DNA of 64,000 nucleotides, taken from contig NZ_JACJLR010000004.1 in the NCBI RefSeq assembly GCF_016902345.1, forward strand, positions 1-64,000. Direction: 5' to 3'. The stretch comes from Mediterraneibacter glycyrrhizinilyticus (GTDB lineage: Bacteria; Bacillota; Clostridia; Lachnospirales; Lachnospiraceae). Below, in pieces: positions 16,770 to 23,867 of this stretch. The first letter of the stretch is position 1, and each line of letters starts with the position of its first letter. Below the pieces are notes generated by a model, which saw only the letters and a program-made list of their open reading frames with translations, did not search any database and had not been told where the DNA came from. A program made the position numbers and the translations under genes.

Positions 16770-16813
16770 AAAGGTCCTCCTATGAATTAGATTTTTTCAT
16801 AGAAAGACCTTTC
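16770..16813 (-). terminator. Hairpin closing the AT-rich defence island
   Basis: Minus-strand AAGGTC and GACCTT arms with an inner TATGAA/TTCATA stem, ending in CCTTTT. It lies about 25 bases beyond the DUF5706 gene and before the rhaB promoter region, which fits a terminator that isolates the two operons. Confidence 0.6.
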
Positions 16814-16838
16814 CGTACGCCTGGGAAATCTGTAAAAG

Positions 16839-17363
16839 CTAAGCAATAATGATCATAATGGCCAACACGACCAGCATAAGAATATCCATTGCTAATGCGC
16901 GGTTAAACCATTTATATTTCCGGATCGCTATACTTGCATTATATGTTATTTCATCAGCCAAATCTTCTTCTAATTTCCGAATGTCAGAATCCGAAAGCTC
17001 TAAGTTCGCATATTGTTTAAATATTTGCTTAAGGTAAACTTTTTTACTATACTTTGCGATATCTTTAAAAAATAACAAATTATCAGAATCACACTGCTTT
17101 TCGTTGTCCGATATACCTTTTCCTGTTTGCGGTACAAAAGAGATCAGTGCCATTATCGTAGAGACAATTATACCGAGCCCCCAAATATAGGGAAGGATTT
17201 TTATTTCCTTAATCCCTTCAATGTCCCATATACATGATATGCATGCCACATTAAACGCAATGATCGCCGCATTTTTAGCTTCAGCAAAAGTCACCCAGTT
17301 ATTTACATTATCAAAAATTTCTTTTAACTGTTCTTGCATAGTCGTGTGTTTCTCATCAGTCAT
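16839..17363 (-). CDS. DUF5706 / PycTM-like membrane effector
   Basis: 174 residues, three hydrophobic segments (about 28-46, 57-78 and 152-173) with a cytoplasmic helical part between. The order matches Pycsar transmembrane effectors: NWVTFAEAKNAAIIAFN before helix 1, FFKDIAKYSKKVYL after helix 2, then an Asp-rich helix and ITYNASIAIRKYKWFNRAL before helix 3. In known systems a cyclic pyrimidine nucleotide (cCMP or cUMP) made on phage infection opens or triggers this protein, harming the membrane. The frame here is intact, unlike its cyclase upstream. It directly abuts the NUDIX-like fragment. The region is visibly AT-rich. SLATT-type proteins are the main alternative. Confidence 0.72.
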   Translation of the reverse strand: MTDEKHTTMQEQLKEIFDNVNNWVTFAEAKNAAIIAFNVACISCIWDIEGIKEIKILPYIWGLGIIVSTIMALISFVPQTGKGISDNEKQCDSDNLLFFKDIAKYSKKVYLKQIFKQYANLELSDSDIRKLEEDLADEITYNASIAIRKYKWFNRALAMDILMLVVLAIMIIIA

Positions 17364-17759
17364 TCATTTTTCCTCTTTTAGTCTTTTAAAAACCATTTTT
17401 AACGTATTTTTGAAGTCCGCTACAGCCGGCTCTGAAAAAGAATCAACTTCATCTTCTGATATCCATCGAAGCTCTGTGTGCTTAGTTCCACAAAATTTTT
17501 CGACATCCACATCATTTACAATCTCAGCCATGGTGATAATTCCCTTATCTTTTCCCTGTTCGCTTTCAACTTCATACATTGCTAAAGGTATCGGCTGTAT
17601 ATCTTCTCTTTCATCATTACAAAGCACCTTGATCTGAAGCCCAAAATCACTTTCATACTCTTCTTGTATCCGTTCTACTAAAGATTTTTCCAGCACGCCC
17701 TTCGCACACCCAAATTCCCAGAGCCCCGGAAGTTTTTCTCTGTTTTTCGACCTTTTCAT
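17364..17759 (-). pseudogene. NUDIX-like C-terminal part of the broken cyclase gene
   Basis: 131 residues from the ATG at 17759. The product starts at KRSKNREKLPGLWEFGCAKG, the middle of a NUDIX fold, so the first strand is missing. Adding one A to the A5 tract at 17770-17774 joins it to the upstream frame and restores a typical first strand (VITERRKKILIMKRS). The NUDIX box is degenerate: GLWEFGCAKGVLEKS is followed by QEEYESDFGL where REXXEEXGU is expected, so metal-binding Glu residues are replaced by Ser and Asp. It is thus likely a ligand-binding or structural domain, not an active hydrolase. Read alone it would be called a NUDIX hydrolase. Confidence 0.65.
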
Positions 17760-17761
17760 GA

Positions 17762-18139
17762 TCAAGATCTTTTTCGTCTCTCTGTTATAACAAACAGAGA
17801 CTCTTTCATTATTTCATCGATTCTTAAAAATTTATCCTCTAATTTTTGATCTGACAAAATCTTTTTTAGCGCATAATCCACATCCGTGTACATTTCTTTT
17901 TTCAGACTGGATTGTTCTCGATTCTCAAAGTACGCCCGTACTAATTCACTGTTTTCCTTTTCATCATAATAGAAGCTGTCTTCAAATATTGTTTCTCCGG
18001 CAAATCTTTCATCATGGTACCAGATGATCGGATATAATCTGTTCTGCGTATTTTCTTTAATTCGAAATCCCGCATCAATATCATTTCCCAGAAATTCAAA
18101 AATCCCATATCCCTCCTGCAGCTTAAAACGTTCGATCAA
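17762..18139 (-). pseudogene. C-terminal cyclase-domain fragment, Pycsar type
   Basis: 125 residues from a TTG; no ribosome site is seen. FEFLGNDIDAGFRIKENT (about residues 14-31) matches the FLG-DID-GFR signature of class III cyclases of the Pycsar kind. The rest is helical and ends in ESLFVITE, the first strand of the NUDIX fold that continues in the next frame. The frame is open upstream of the TTG to about 18217 and encodes IDSIFEILNNLSF, which continues the N-terminal fragment if one A is removed from 18208-18212. I find no second metal motif (GDE type) between the fragments, so an internal deletion is likely as well. Confidence 0.6.
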
Positions 18140-18203
18140 ATTATCAAAAAAAGTACCTTTCTTTAATTGAAAAGAAAGGTTATTTAAAATTTCAAATATA
18201 CTG

Positions 18204-18422
18204 TCAATTTTTCTTAGCTACCATTTGCTGAATCTTGCTAAACAGTGTGGTGATGACTTGAGACCATCCCGTAAAATTTAAATTTTTATACGCAGAAGAA
18301 TTTACTATATCAAAAGAGAAGAATATCTCGACGCCTCGCCGCTCAAGCAATTCTTCTCTTTCCGCATTCAAACTCTGTATTTGTCCACTATATTTTTCTA
18401 ATCGAACTTTTCTGTCTACCAT
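18204..18422 (-). pseudogene. N-terminal fragment of a Pycsar-like nucleotide cyclase
   Basis: 72 residues. A charged helical start (about 1-30) is followed by VEIFFSFDIVNSSAYKN, in which Asp-38 matches the first metal-binding Asp of class III cyclases, then a WSQVITTLFSKIQQ helix. The frame stops at 18204 after an A5 tract; removing one A continues the protein into the next fragment. The ATG overlaps the stop of the ImmA/IrrE gene (ATGGTAG), so the gene was built to be coupled to it. Intact, the reading 18422-17364 would be a cyclase-NUDIX fusion of at least about 350 residues. Confidence 0.62.
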
Positions 18423-18928
18423 CTTAAATACCCCAAAAATTTCCCTCTATTAGACGCTGCTTCTACAGATACATTAAAATATTCCGCAATTTTCGACGTA
18501 TTTACTTTGTTTCCGATTATGTTCTCATTCATCACTTTCAGATATGCAGCCCGCGGCATTAGAAAAGCTGCCGCAAACTCATTTGCCTGGTACTCTTTTT
18601 CAGAGCTCCCAGTCCTCTGATAAACGTTTTCGTTCTGGCAATTCCAAAGCTCATCATTGATCAAATACCCCATGTGTAAAAATAAATGACCTAATTCGTG
18701 AGCAATAGTAAACCTTCTTCTTTTCTCATCCTGAAATGGTGACACCAGAATTTTAAATGCATCCCCATCTTTTATCACTGCACCGTCAGAATAACTGACA
18801 TCAGTCTGTATACTTCCTCCTAGCGAACAGACAAGCTCATCAATATCCTGTATGGGAATTTTAATATCAAAAGAACGTATAATATCCTCTGTTAAAGAAT
18901 TTATCATATTTCTAGTCGCAGTATCCAT
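18416..18928 (-). CDS. ImmA/IrrE family zinc peptidase
   Basis: About 170 residues. The zinc motif is FTIAHELGHLFLH with HEXXH near residue 80, and the family block YQANEFAAAFLMPRAAY carries the third ligand region. Family members cut repressors after stress; CapP-type relatives switch on CBASS operons by cutting a partner repressor (established for CapH/CapP). No separate repressor gene is visible here. The ATG at 18928 has AAGGA 9 bases upstream; a GTG two codons earlier is too close to it. It is first in the island operon and overlaps the cyclase fragment by 7 bases, so it is probably a regulator or activator of the system. Confidence 0.85.
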   Translation of the reverse strand: MDTATRNMINSLTEDIIRSFDIKIPIQDIDELVCSLGGSIQTDVSYSDGAVIKDGDAFKILVSPFQDEKRRRFTIAHELGHLFLHMGYLINDELWNCQNENVYQRTGSSEKEYQANEFAAAFLMPRAAYLKVMNENIIGNKVNTSKIAEYFNVSVEAASNRGKFLGYLRW

Positions 18929-18958
18929 CGTCACACATCCTTACACATAATTTTATTA

Positions 18959-18987
18959 ATAATACCACTATATGCGTCCGCGTTCAA
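18959..18987 (-). promoter_or_regulatory. Promoter of the ImmA-cyclase-effector operon
   Basis: Minus-strand TTGAAC (18982-18987) and TATTAT (18959-18964) are separated by exactly 17 bases, a strong vegetative promoter. The palindrome AACATATGTT directly upstream (about 18989-18998) is a possible operator. The following leader is short, with AAGGA before the ATG at 18928. Confidence 0.7.
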
Positions 18988-19032
18988 CAAACATATGTTC
19001 TATTAGGATTTTAGCATATATCAACACATATT

Positions 19033-19995
19033 TCAACACATGTTCATCCGGTATTCCCGGGGGCTCACCCCGTACTTTTCCCTGAATTTCCGATAAAAAT
19101 AACTTGTATTGTCATACCCCACGGATTCAATGATGTCAGCTACCGGGGCCGAGCTGTTGGCGAGCAGCCAGACTGCCTGCTGCATCCGCTTCTCCTGGAG
19201 CAGCTGCTTGTAAGTCTTTCCGGTCCGCTTCTTGATCTCACGGCTCAGCCAGTAGACGTCCGTATTCATCTGTTCCGACAGTTCAGAGAGCGTGCCATTC
19301 CTGTAGTGCTCTTCAATATAGCCGAGCACAGTCGTCACAAGTTCCGCATCAAAGCGGTTCTGACCGGTCTCCATCTTATCCATGCAGTTTAAAAGCTGAA
19401 GAAAAAGAAGTCCCATGGTGATCTGAGTACAGCTCCGCTTGTTCGACAGATCGTAAAAGATCGTCCAGACCATATTTTCCACCAGGTTCTGCACCGGCAG
19501 GATACCCGCCACATGGAAATGCAGATAGGAGATCTCCCCGTCTTTTCCACAGAGCGCATCCACCAGAAATGTCTTCAGCATGTTCTCCTCCCCGCTGATC
19601 ATGGAGAAAGCCGTGTCGAAAAACTCCGGAAGGACGATGAAATTCACTGCAATGTCCTCCGCGCCTGCAGGCAGGATCTCCTGGACAGCATTCTGGTTCA
19701 GAAAGAGCAGTTCACCTTCCCTGAGCCGGATCTGATTCCCGTTGACGATATGTGTCGTCATCCCCTGGCACATGTAGATCACCTCAATATAGTTGTGCCT
19801 GTGCTCAGGGAAACGGACAAACCTGGTATGGGGCCGGACCTGGATGAGCTTGCCCTTCTGAAGCAGCTTGTCACAGTCCACGATCATCTCTTTCTTCTCC
19901 GTATAGATCTGCTGGTCGATCTCATTTCTTCCTTCCAGGATCCGCTGTTCCTCATCCGTGATGACTGACAGCTCCCGGATCAGTTCTTCATGCAT
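19033..19995 (-). CDS. AraC family transcriptional regulator with cupin domain
   Basis: About 320 residues. The N-terminal sensor half contains a cupin-like fold (FPEHRHNYIEVIYMCQG, then IRLREGELLFLNQNAVQE). The C-terminal half is a double helix-turn-helix AraC domain (LSEQMNTDVYWLSREIKKRTG, then VADIIESVGYDNTSYFYRKF and KYGVSPREYR). Such proteins sense sugars or related effectors and activate nearby catabolic genes. The ATG at 19995 has GGAGAGG 5 bases upstream; an earlier ATG at 20016 lacks a site. It lies 27 bases behind the HD gene. The sugar operon at 12.9-16.6 kb is a plausible target, but the AT-rich island lies between them. Confidence 0.88.
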   Translation of the reverse strand: MHEELIRELSVITDEEQRILEGRNEIDQQIYTEKKEMIVDCDKLLQKGKLIQVRPHTRFVRFPEHRHNYIEVIYMCQGMTTHIVNGNQIRLREGELLFLNQNAVQEILPAGAEDIAVNFIVLPEFFDTAFSMISGEENMLKTFLVDALCGKDGEISYLHFHVAGILPVQNLVENMVWTIFYDLSNKRSCTQITMGLLFLQLLNCMDKMETGQNRFDAELVTTVLGYIEEHYRNGTLSELSEQMNTDVYWLSREIKKRTGKTYKQLLQEKRMQQAVWLLANSSAPVADIIESVGYDNTSYFYRKFREKYGVSPREYRMNMC

Positions 19996-20022
19996 CTGTT
20001 CCTCTCCTGCATCCATGCTATC

Positions 20023-20601
20023 TCAGTATTTTTCTCCCTCCCGCCAGTCCATATCTTCCTCTTCTGATCCAAAATTCTTCTCGATCAGCCGGCAGTATTC
20101 TTCATATGCCTCCACGCCCTCAAATTTCTCCCTCAGTACGTCCCTCACACCCTTGTAATACCATCCCAGCGCCGCCTTGCTCTGCATCCGGAATCTGGTC
20201 CACAGAATTTCTCCGAGCACCGGATAATCTCTGTCGATGTCTCTCATATTCGACAGCTTGTCCGCCAGCGCGATCATCTGAACCTCTGTCGGCGCATCGT
20301 TCAGTCTCCGGATCGTTTCTCCTTTTCTCTCCTCCCAGGACAGCGATTTATCTTCACTTTCCTGTGCCACGATCTCCGCGACCCTCTGGCCGAAACGGAG
20401 TTTGAGCACTTCCCGGGTGATTCCCCCGCAGTCCTCGATCGTGTCGTGCAGCACCGCCGCACAGATAACCTCCTCGTCCTTTGTCATAGTCGACACGATA
20501 TCCGCCACCTCGATCGGATGGACGATATAGGGCCGTCTTGTTCCCTTGCGAAATTGTCCTTCATGAGCTTTCGTCGCAAATTCAATAGCGTCATCAATCA
20601 T
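20023..20601 (-). CDS. HD-domain phosphohydrolase, ppGpp hydrolase-like
   Basis: About 192 residues. HD motifs typical of SpoT/MESH1-type hydrolases are present: IEFATKAHEGQFRKGT, RPYIVHPIEVADI, CAAVLHDTIEDC (HD pair), then MIALADKLSNMRDI. It probably removes the 3'-pyrophosphate of (p)ppGpp or acts on a related nucleotide with Mn. The ATG at 20601 has AGGAGG 7 bases upstream. There is no synthetase domain. It is upstream of the AraC gene in the same direction. A small alarmone synthetase lies at 27.4-28.2 kb, but is not linked. Confidence 0.82.
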   Translation of the reverse strand: MIDDAIEFATKAHEGQFRKGTRRPYIVHPIEVADIVSTMTKDEEVICAAVLHDTIEDCGGITREVLKLRFGQRVAEIVAQESEDKSLSWEERKGETIRRLNDAPTEVQMIALADKLSNMRDIDRDYPVLGEILWTRFRMQSKAALGWYYKGVRDVLREKFEGVEAYEEYCRLIEKNFGSEEEDMDWREGEKY

Positions 20602-20866
20602 GGAACATCCTCCTGCTCTCACCAGAAACACCGGCTGCCGCCTGTACAGATGTAAAACTGCCGCACCCGAGATACCGCAAACCGTATTTTCTTTCCCTGT
20701 ATTTTATTTACAAGGAAATTGTAACACATGCCGCCCTCAATCTCAATGAACTTTCCCCACAAACAGACCGGCTTTTTCAACAGCTATTGACAGTTCACGA
20801 CGCACTCAGGAACCGGCAGCCTGCATCCGGCCGCCTTTTCATCTGGCCTTGGACAGCCGACCGTGA

Positions 20867-20872
20867 TATACT
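20867..20872 (+). promoter_or_regulatory. Extended -10 promoter of the SDR gene
   Basis: TGATATACT gives a TATACT hexamer with a TGN extension. It lies about 15 bases ahead of the AAGGAGG ribosome site of the SDR gene; no good -35 is present. The 20602-20866 stretch has no gene; it contains the repeat edge at 20791-20813 discussed with the 4703 element. Confidence 0.45.
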
Positions 20873-20897
20873 GGACACAGATCTGAAGGAGGAAAAC

Positions 20898-21629
20898 ATG
20901 TACAGAAAAAATGTTCTCGTGACCGGCTCCTCCCGGGGGATCGGGCGCGCCTGCGCCCTCGCTTTCGCGGAAGCCGGATATCACCTATTCATCAACTGCA
21001 GAAATTCAATCGAACAGCTGGAAACACTGGAACAGGAGATCCTGGATGCAGGCGGCTCCTGTACAAAAGTTCCCGGAGATGTGAGCAGTCCGGATGCAGT
21101 ACGCGCCATCTTTCGCAGGATCAGCGAAACCTGCGGAGGCCCGGACATCCTTGTAAACAATGCCGGAGTCGCACATTTCGGACTTTTGAGCGACATGTCG
21201 GACGGGGAATGGCGGACCATCCTTGACACCAACCTATCTTCCGCATTCTACTGCTGCCGGGAGGCGATCCCGTATATGGTGTCAAAGAAAGAGGGGAAGA
21301 TCATCAATATCTCCTCCATGTGGGGTACCTCGGGGGCTTCCTGCGAAGCCGCCTACTCCGCTTCCAAATCCGGGCTCGACGGACTGACCCGGGCGCTGGC
21401 AAAGGAGCTGGCTCCCAGCAACATCCAGGTAAATGCCGTCGCCTTCGGGGTCATTGACACCGAGATGAACGGAAGGCTTGACAGCGCAGAGCGGGCAGCC
21501 CTGGAAGAAGAGATTCCCGCCGGGAGGTTCGGCACTGTCGAAGAAGCCGCCCGGCTCGTCCTCATGCTGGCGGAAGCCCCGCCCTATCTCACCGGCCAGG
21601 TCATCGGTATGGACGGAGGATTTCTTTAA
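20898..21629 (+). CDS. SDR family oxidoreductase, FabG-like
   Basis: About 243 residues. It is a classical short-chain dehydrogenase/reductase using NADP(H). The cofactor motif is VTGSSRGIGRACALAF, followed by VNNAGVAHFGLL. The catalytic Ser is in NISSMWG, the Tyr-Lys pair in AYSASKSGLDGL, and the C-terminal PPYLTGQVIGMDGGF is typical of 3-oxoacyl-ACP reductase-like members. The ATG at 20898 follows AAGGAGG at ideal spacing. It stands alone on the plus strand between minus-strand genes, with its own promoter and terminator. Whether it serves fatty acid synthesis or another ketone substrate cannot be told. Confidence 0.88.
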   Translation: MYRKNVLVTGSSRGIGRACALAFAEAGYHLFINCRNSIEQLETLEQEILDAGGSCTKVPGDVSSPDAVRAIFRRISETCGGPDILVNNAGVAHFGLLSDMSDGEWRTILDTNLSSAFYCCREAIPYMVSKKEGKIINISSMWGTSGASCEAAYSASKSGLDGLTRALAKELAPSNIQVNAVAFGVIDTEMNGRLDSAERAALEEEIPAGRFGTVEEAARLVLMLAEAPPYLTGQVIGMDGGFL

Positions 21630-21631
21630 AA

Positions 21632-21700
21632 GAGAAGAGAATCCTGCCGAGCAGGACTCTCTTCTCAGCGGCGGCGTCCGATCTTCTGCGCCGCCGGTTT
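21632..21700 (+). terminator. Double hairpin after the SDR gene
   Basis: A first hairpin pairs GAGAAGAGA-TCCTGC with GCAGGA-TCTCTTCTC (21632-21666). A second, GGCGGCG/CGCCGCC (21670-21676 with 21689-21695), is followed by GGTTTTT, a standard intrinsic terminator on the plus strand. It sits just before the convergent stop of the nitroreductase gene at 21701. Confidence 0.8.
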
Positions 21701-22492
21701 TTATCTCCACTCAATGTCAGCCGGTTTTCTCGGAGCGGTCCTCCTGTATGTAACTGCCGGATACCCGATGAGCATACAGCAGACAAGAGGGGTGTCCTGA
21801 ATCCCCAGCCACTCTTTCGCAGCGGGACAGGCTTCGATGATCCGCGTCAGATATCCATCATAGAGCACGCCTGCTCCTTCTGCAACCGCCATATTTTCGA
21901 TGTTCGCCGCAGCGAGCCCGCCGTCCAGAGGATTGTCCGCCACGACCATGACGCAGGCAGGTGTGTTAAAGAACAGTCCGTCATCCTGCGGATTATCCCG
22001 ATGTCTGCGGTAAAAGAATTTAAACAGCATGGAATACTGCGGCATGGTCTTCTTCATACGGTCCGCCATGGCAGGGATCTCGTCCCAGACCAGGTCCTTG
22101 AATTCATCCAGCTGATCCTGGACTACGATAAACCGGCAGGCCTGCCGGTTCTTTGCCGTGGGGGTGTACCTTCCTGCCTGAAGGATACGTTCCATGGTTT
22201 CCCGGTCTATCTTCCGGTTCTGAAAGTTTCGGACACTCCTTCTGAATTTCACTGCGTGGAGAAAGTTCTCCGGTTTAACCGCAAAACTCTCCCCATCATA
22301 CTCCTCCACATCTCCCATGTCATACTCCGGGATCGCGACTGCCATTCGAGGACAGACCGCAACACAGTGTCCGCACTGGATACAGTCTGGTTTCCAGACC
22401 GCTTTTCCCTCTTCTACTCTGATCTTCCCTGCGGGACAGTCTCTCTCGCACAGCCCGCATCCGATACATTTCTCTCTGTCTATGGTTATCAT
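21701..22492 (-). CDS. Ferredoxin-nitroreductase fusion protein
   Basis: 263 residues. The N-terminal 60 residues carry two 4Fe-4S clusters (CIGCGLCERDCPAGK and CIQCGHCVAVCP). A nitroreductase domain that binds FMN follows (RRSVRNFQNRKIDRE, then AGRYTPTAKNRQACRF, and CCMLIGYPAVTYRRTAPRK). Such fusions pass electrons from ferredoxin-like clusters to flavin and reduce nitro or quinone-like compounds; the natural substrate is generally unknown. AAGGAGA precedes the ATG. It lies behind hflX, separated by a tandem repeat. Confidence 0.88.
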   Translation of the reverse strand: MITIDREKCIGCGLCERDCPAGKIRVEEGKAVWKPDCIQCGHCVAVCPRMAVAIPEYDMGDVEEYDGESFAVKPENFLHAVKFRRSVRNFQNRKIDRETMERILQAGRYTPTAKNRQACRFIVVQDQLDEFKDLVWDEIPAMADRMKKTMPQYSMLFKFFYRRHRDNPQDDGLFFNTPACVMVVADNPLDGGLAAANIENMAVAEGAGVLYDGYLTRIIEACPAAKEWLGIQDTPLVCCMLIGYPAVTYRRTAPRKPADIEWR

Positions 22493-22550
22493 TTTCCCGT
22501 CTCCTTTCTGCCATAAAGCAATAAAACTTCCCGTCCATTCCGGCGGGCTG

Positions 22551-22624
22551 AAGTTCCATATTTCTGTCAGATCCTTCCGTATATCTCTTAAAGTTCCATG
22601 TCTCTGTCAGACCCTTCCGTATAT
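22551..22624. repeat. Tandem duplication of the hflX 3' end
   Basis: Two 34-base copies (22551-22584 and 22591-22624) with a period of 40 match at 31 positions. Both begin AAGTTCCAT and end CCGTATAT. The right copy includes the last codons and stop of hflX; the left copy is intergenic. It may be a dispersed repeat that has landed at the gene end or a local duplication. Confidence 0.7.
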
Positions 22625-23842
22625 GTCTGTGGGGACATAGGCTTTCACCTGGATTCCCTCGGGAACATACTCCTCCGAGATGAGCTGTCCCCGCGTACGG
22701 ATGATCTGGATCTTCCCGGCCTCGGCAAAATCATACAGCCGTTCAATATAGATCTGGTCCCGCCGTATGATCTCCAGCAGTGCCTTTTTCAACTCTTCCA
22801 GTCCCTGCCCGGTCTTCGCAGATGTGGGAATGGAGTAATCTGCCCGGAAGTCTCTCGGATACCCCGGTTTTTCCAGAAGATCCTGCTTATTAAACAGAGT
22901 GATCACCGGCTTTCCCTCCGCCCCAAGCTGACGCAGTGTCTCATAAACCACATGCATCTGGGTGTCCATCTGGGGATTGGAAGCGTCTACCACATGGATG
23001 ATGATATCGGCACAGCCAGCCTCTTCCAGTGTGCTCTTAAATGCCTCCACCAGATGATGAGGCAGTTTACGGATAAACCCTACCGTATCTGTCAACAGGA
23101 TCTCCTGTGTATTATCCAGCATCAGCGCCCGCGTGGTGGTATCCAGAGTGGAGAACAGCATGGCGTCTTCCAGGATCCCCGCATCAGTCAGGGCGTTCTC
23201 AATGCTGCTCTTTCCCGCGGAAGTATAGCCTACCAGAGCCGCCACCTTTAACCCGGACTGCTTTCTCTGTCCCCGGATCAGCTCCCTGTGTTTCTCCACA
23301 TCTCTCAGTTCTTTTTTCAGCCTGCTGATGCGTTCCCGGATCAGCCTTCGGTCCATCTCCAGCTTTTTCTCTCCGGGACCTCTTGTGCCGATCCCACCGC
23401 CCAGACGGGACAGGGATTTGCCAAGTCCCGAAAGGCGGGATGCCCTGTAACGCAGCTGTGCCAGCTCTACCTGGATCTTGCCCTCCCCGGATACGGCTCG
23501 CGCCGCAAAGATATCCAGGATGAGCAGGGTACGGTCGATCACCTTACAGGACAGTTCCTCCTCCAGATTTCCGATCTGAACGCTGGTGAGTTCATCGTCG
23601 CAGATAATGCCCGTGGCCCCGGTCTCCCAGAGCAGTTCTTTTAACTCCAGCATTTTTCCTTTCCCGATATAAGTTCCCGGATGGATCGTCTCCCTCGCCT
23701 GGATCAGTCTGCCGGCCACCCGTGCCCCCGCCGTGCGGGCAAGCTCAGAAAGTTCATCCAGTGACGACTCCTCCGACTCAGTCTCCCCGGTGTCAACTCC
23801 CACGAGGATCACCGTTTCTTCTATCTCTTTCATTTCATACAT
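22607..23842 (-). CDS. hflX: GTPase HflX, variant P-loop
   Basis: About 411 residues. It is a ribosome-associated GTPase of the Obg-HflX superfamily, able to split stalled or hibernating ribosomes in known cases. The N-terminal HflX domain has the linker GGGIGTRGPGEKKLEMDRR. The G domain shows G1 GYTSAGKSS, G3 DTVGFIRKLPHHL, and G4 FNKQD. Usual HflX has GYTNAGKST followed by LFN; here it is SSIEN, a variant form. The ATG at 23842 has AAGGAGG upstream and overlaps the methyltransferase stop, so the two are coupled. Confidence 0.9.
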   Translation of the reverse strand: MYEMKEIEETVILVGVDTGETESEESSLDELSELARTAGARVAGRLIQARETIHPGTYIGKGKMLELKELLWETGATGIICDDELTSVQIGNLEEELSCKVIDRTLLILDIFAARAVSGEGKIQVELAQLRYRASRLSGLGKSLSRLGGGIGTRGPGEKKLEMDRRLIRERISRLKKELRDVEKHRELIRGQRKQSGLKVAALVGYTSAGKSSIENALTDAGILEDAMLFSTLDTTTRALMLDNTQEILLTDTVGFIRKLPHHLVEAFKSTLEEAGCADIIIHVVDASNPQMDTQMHVVYETLRQLGAEGKPVITLFNKQDLLEKPGYPRDFRADYSIPTSAKTGQGLEELKKALLEIIRRDQIYIERLYDFAEAGKIQIIRTRGQLISEEYVPEGIQVKAYVPTDIYGRV

Positions 23843-23867
23843 CACTCTGGTCCTCCTTGCCGTTCCG

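Noticed and set aside
18155-18180. Hairpin ACCTTTCTTT/AAAGAAAGGT followed by a T7 run on the minus strand
   Set aside because: It could be a terminator, but it lies inside the reconstructed cyclase frame (encoding LSFQLKKGTFF) and its stem is AT-rich, so I do not list it as one.
17364-18422. Programmed ribosomal frameshifting as the reason for the split cyclase frames
   Set aside because: The two shifts go in opposite directions, the A5 tracts are short, and the second metal motif appears to be missing, so decay or sequence error is simpler.
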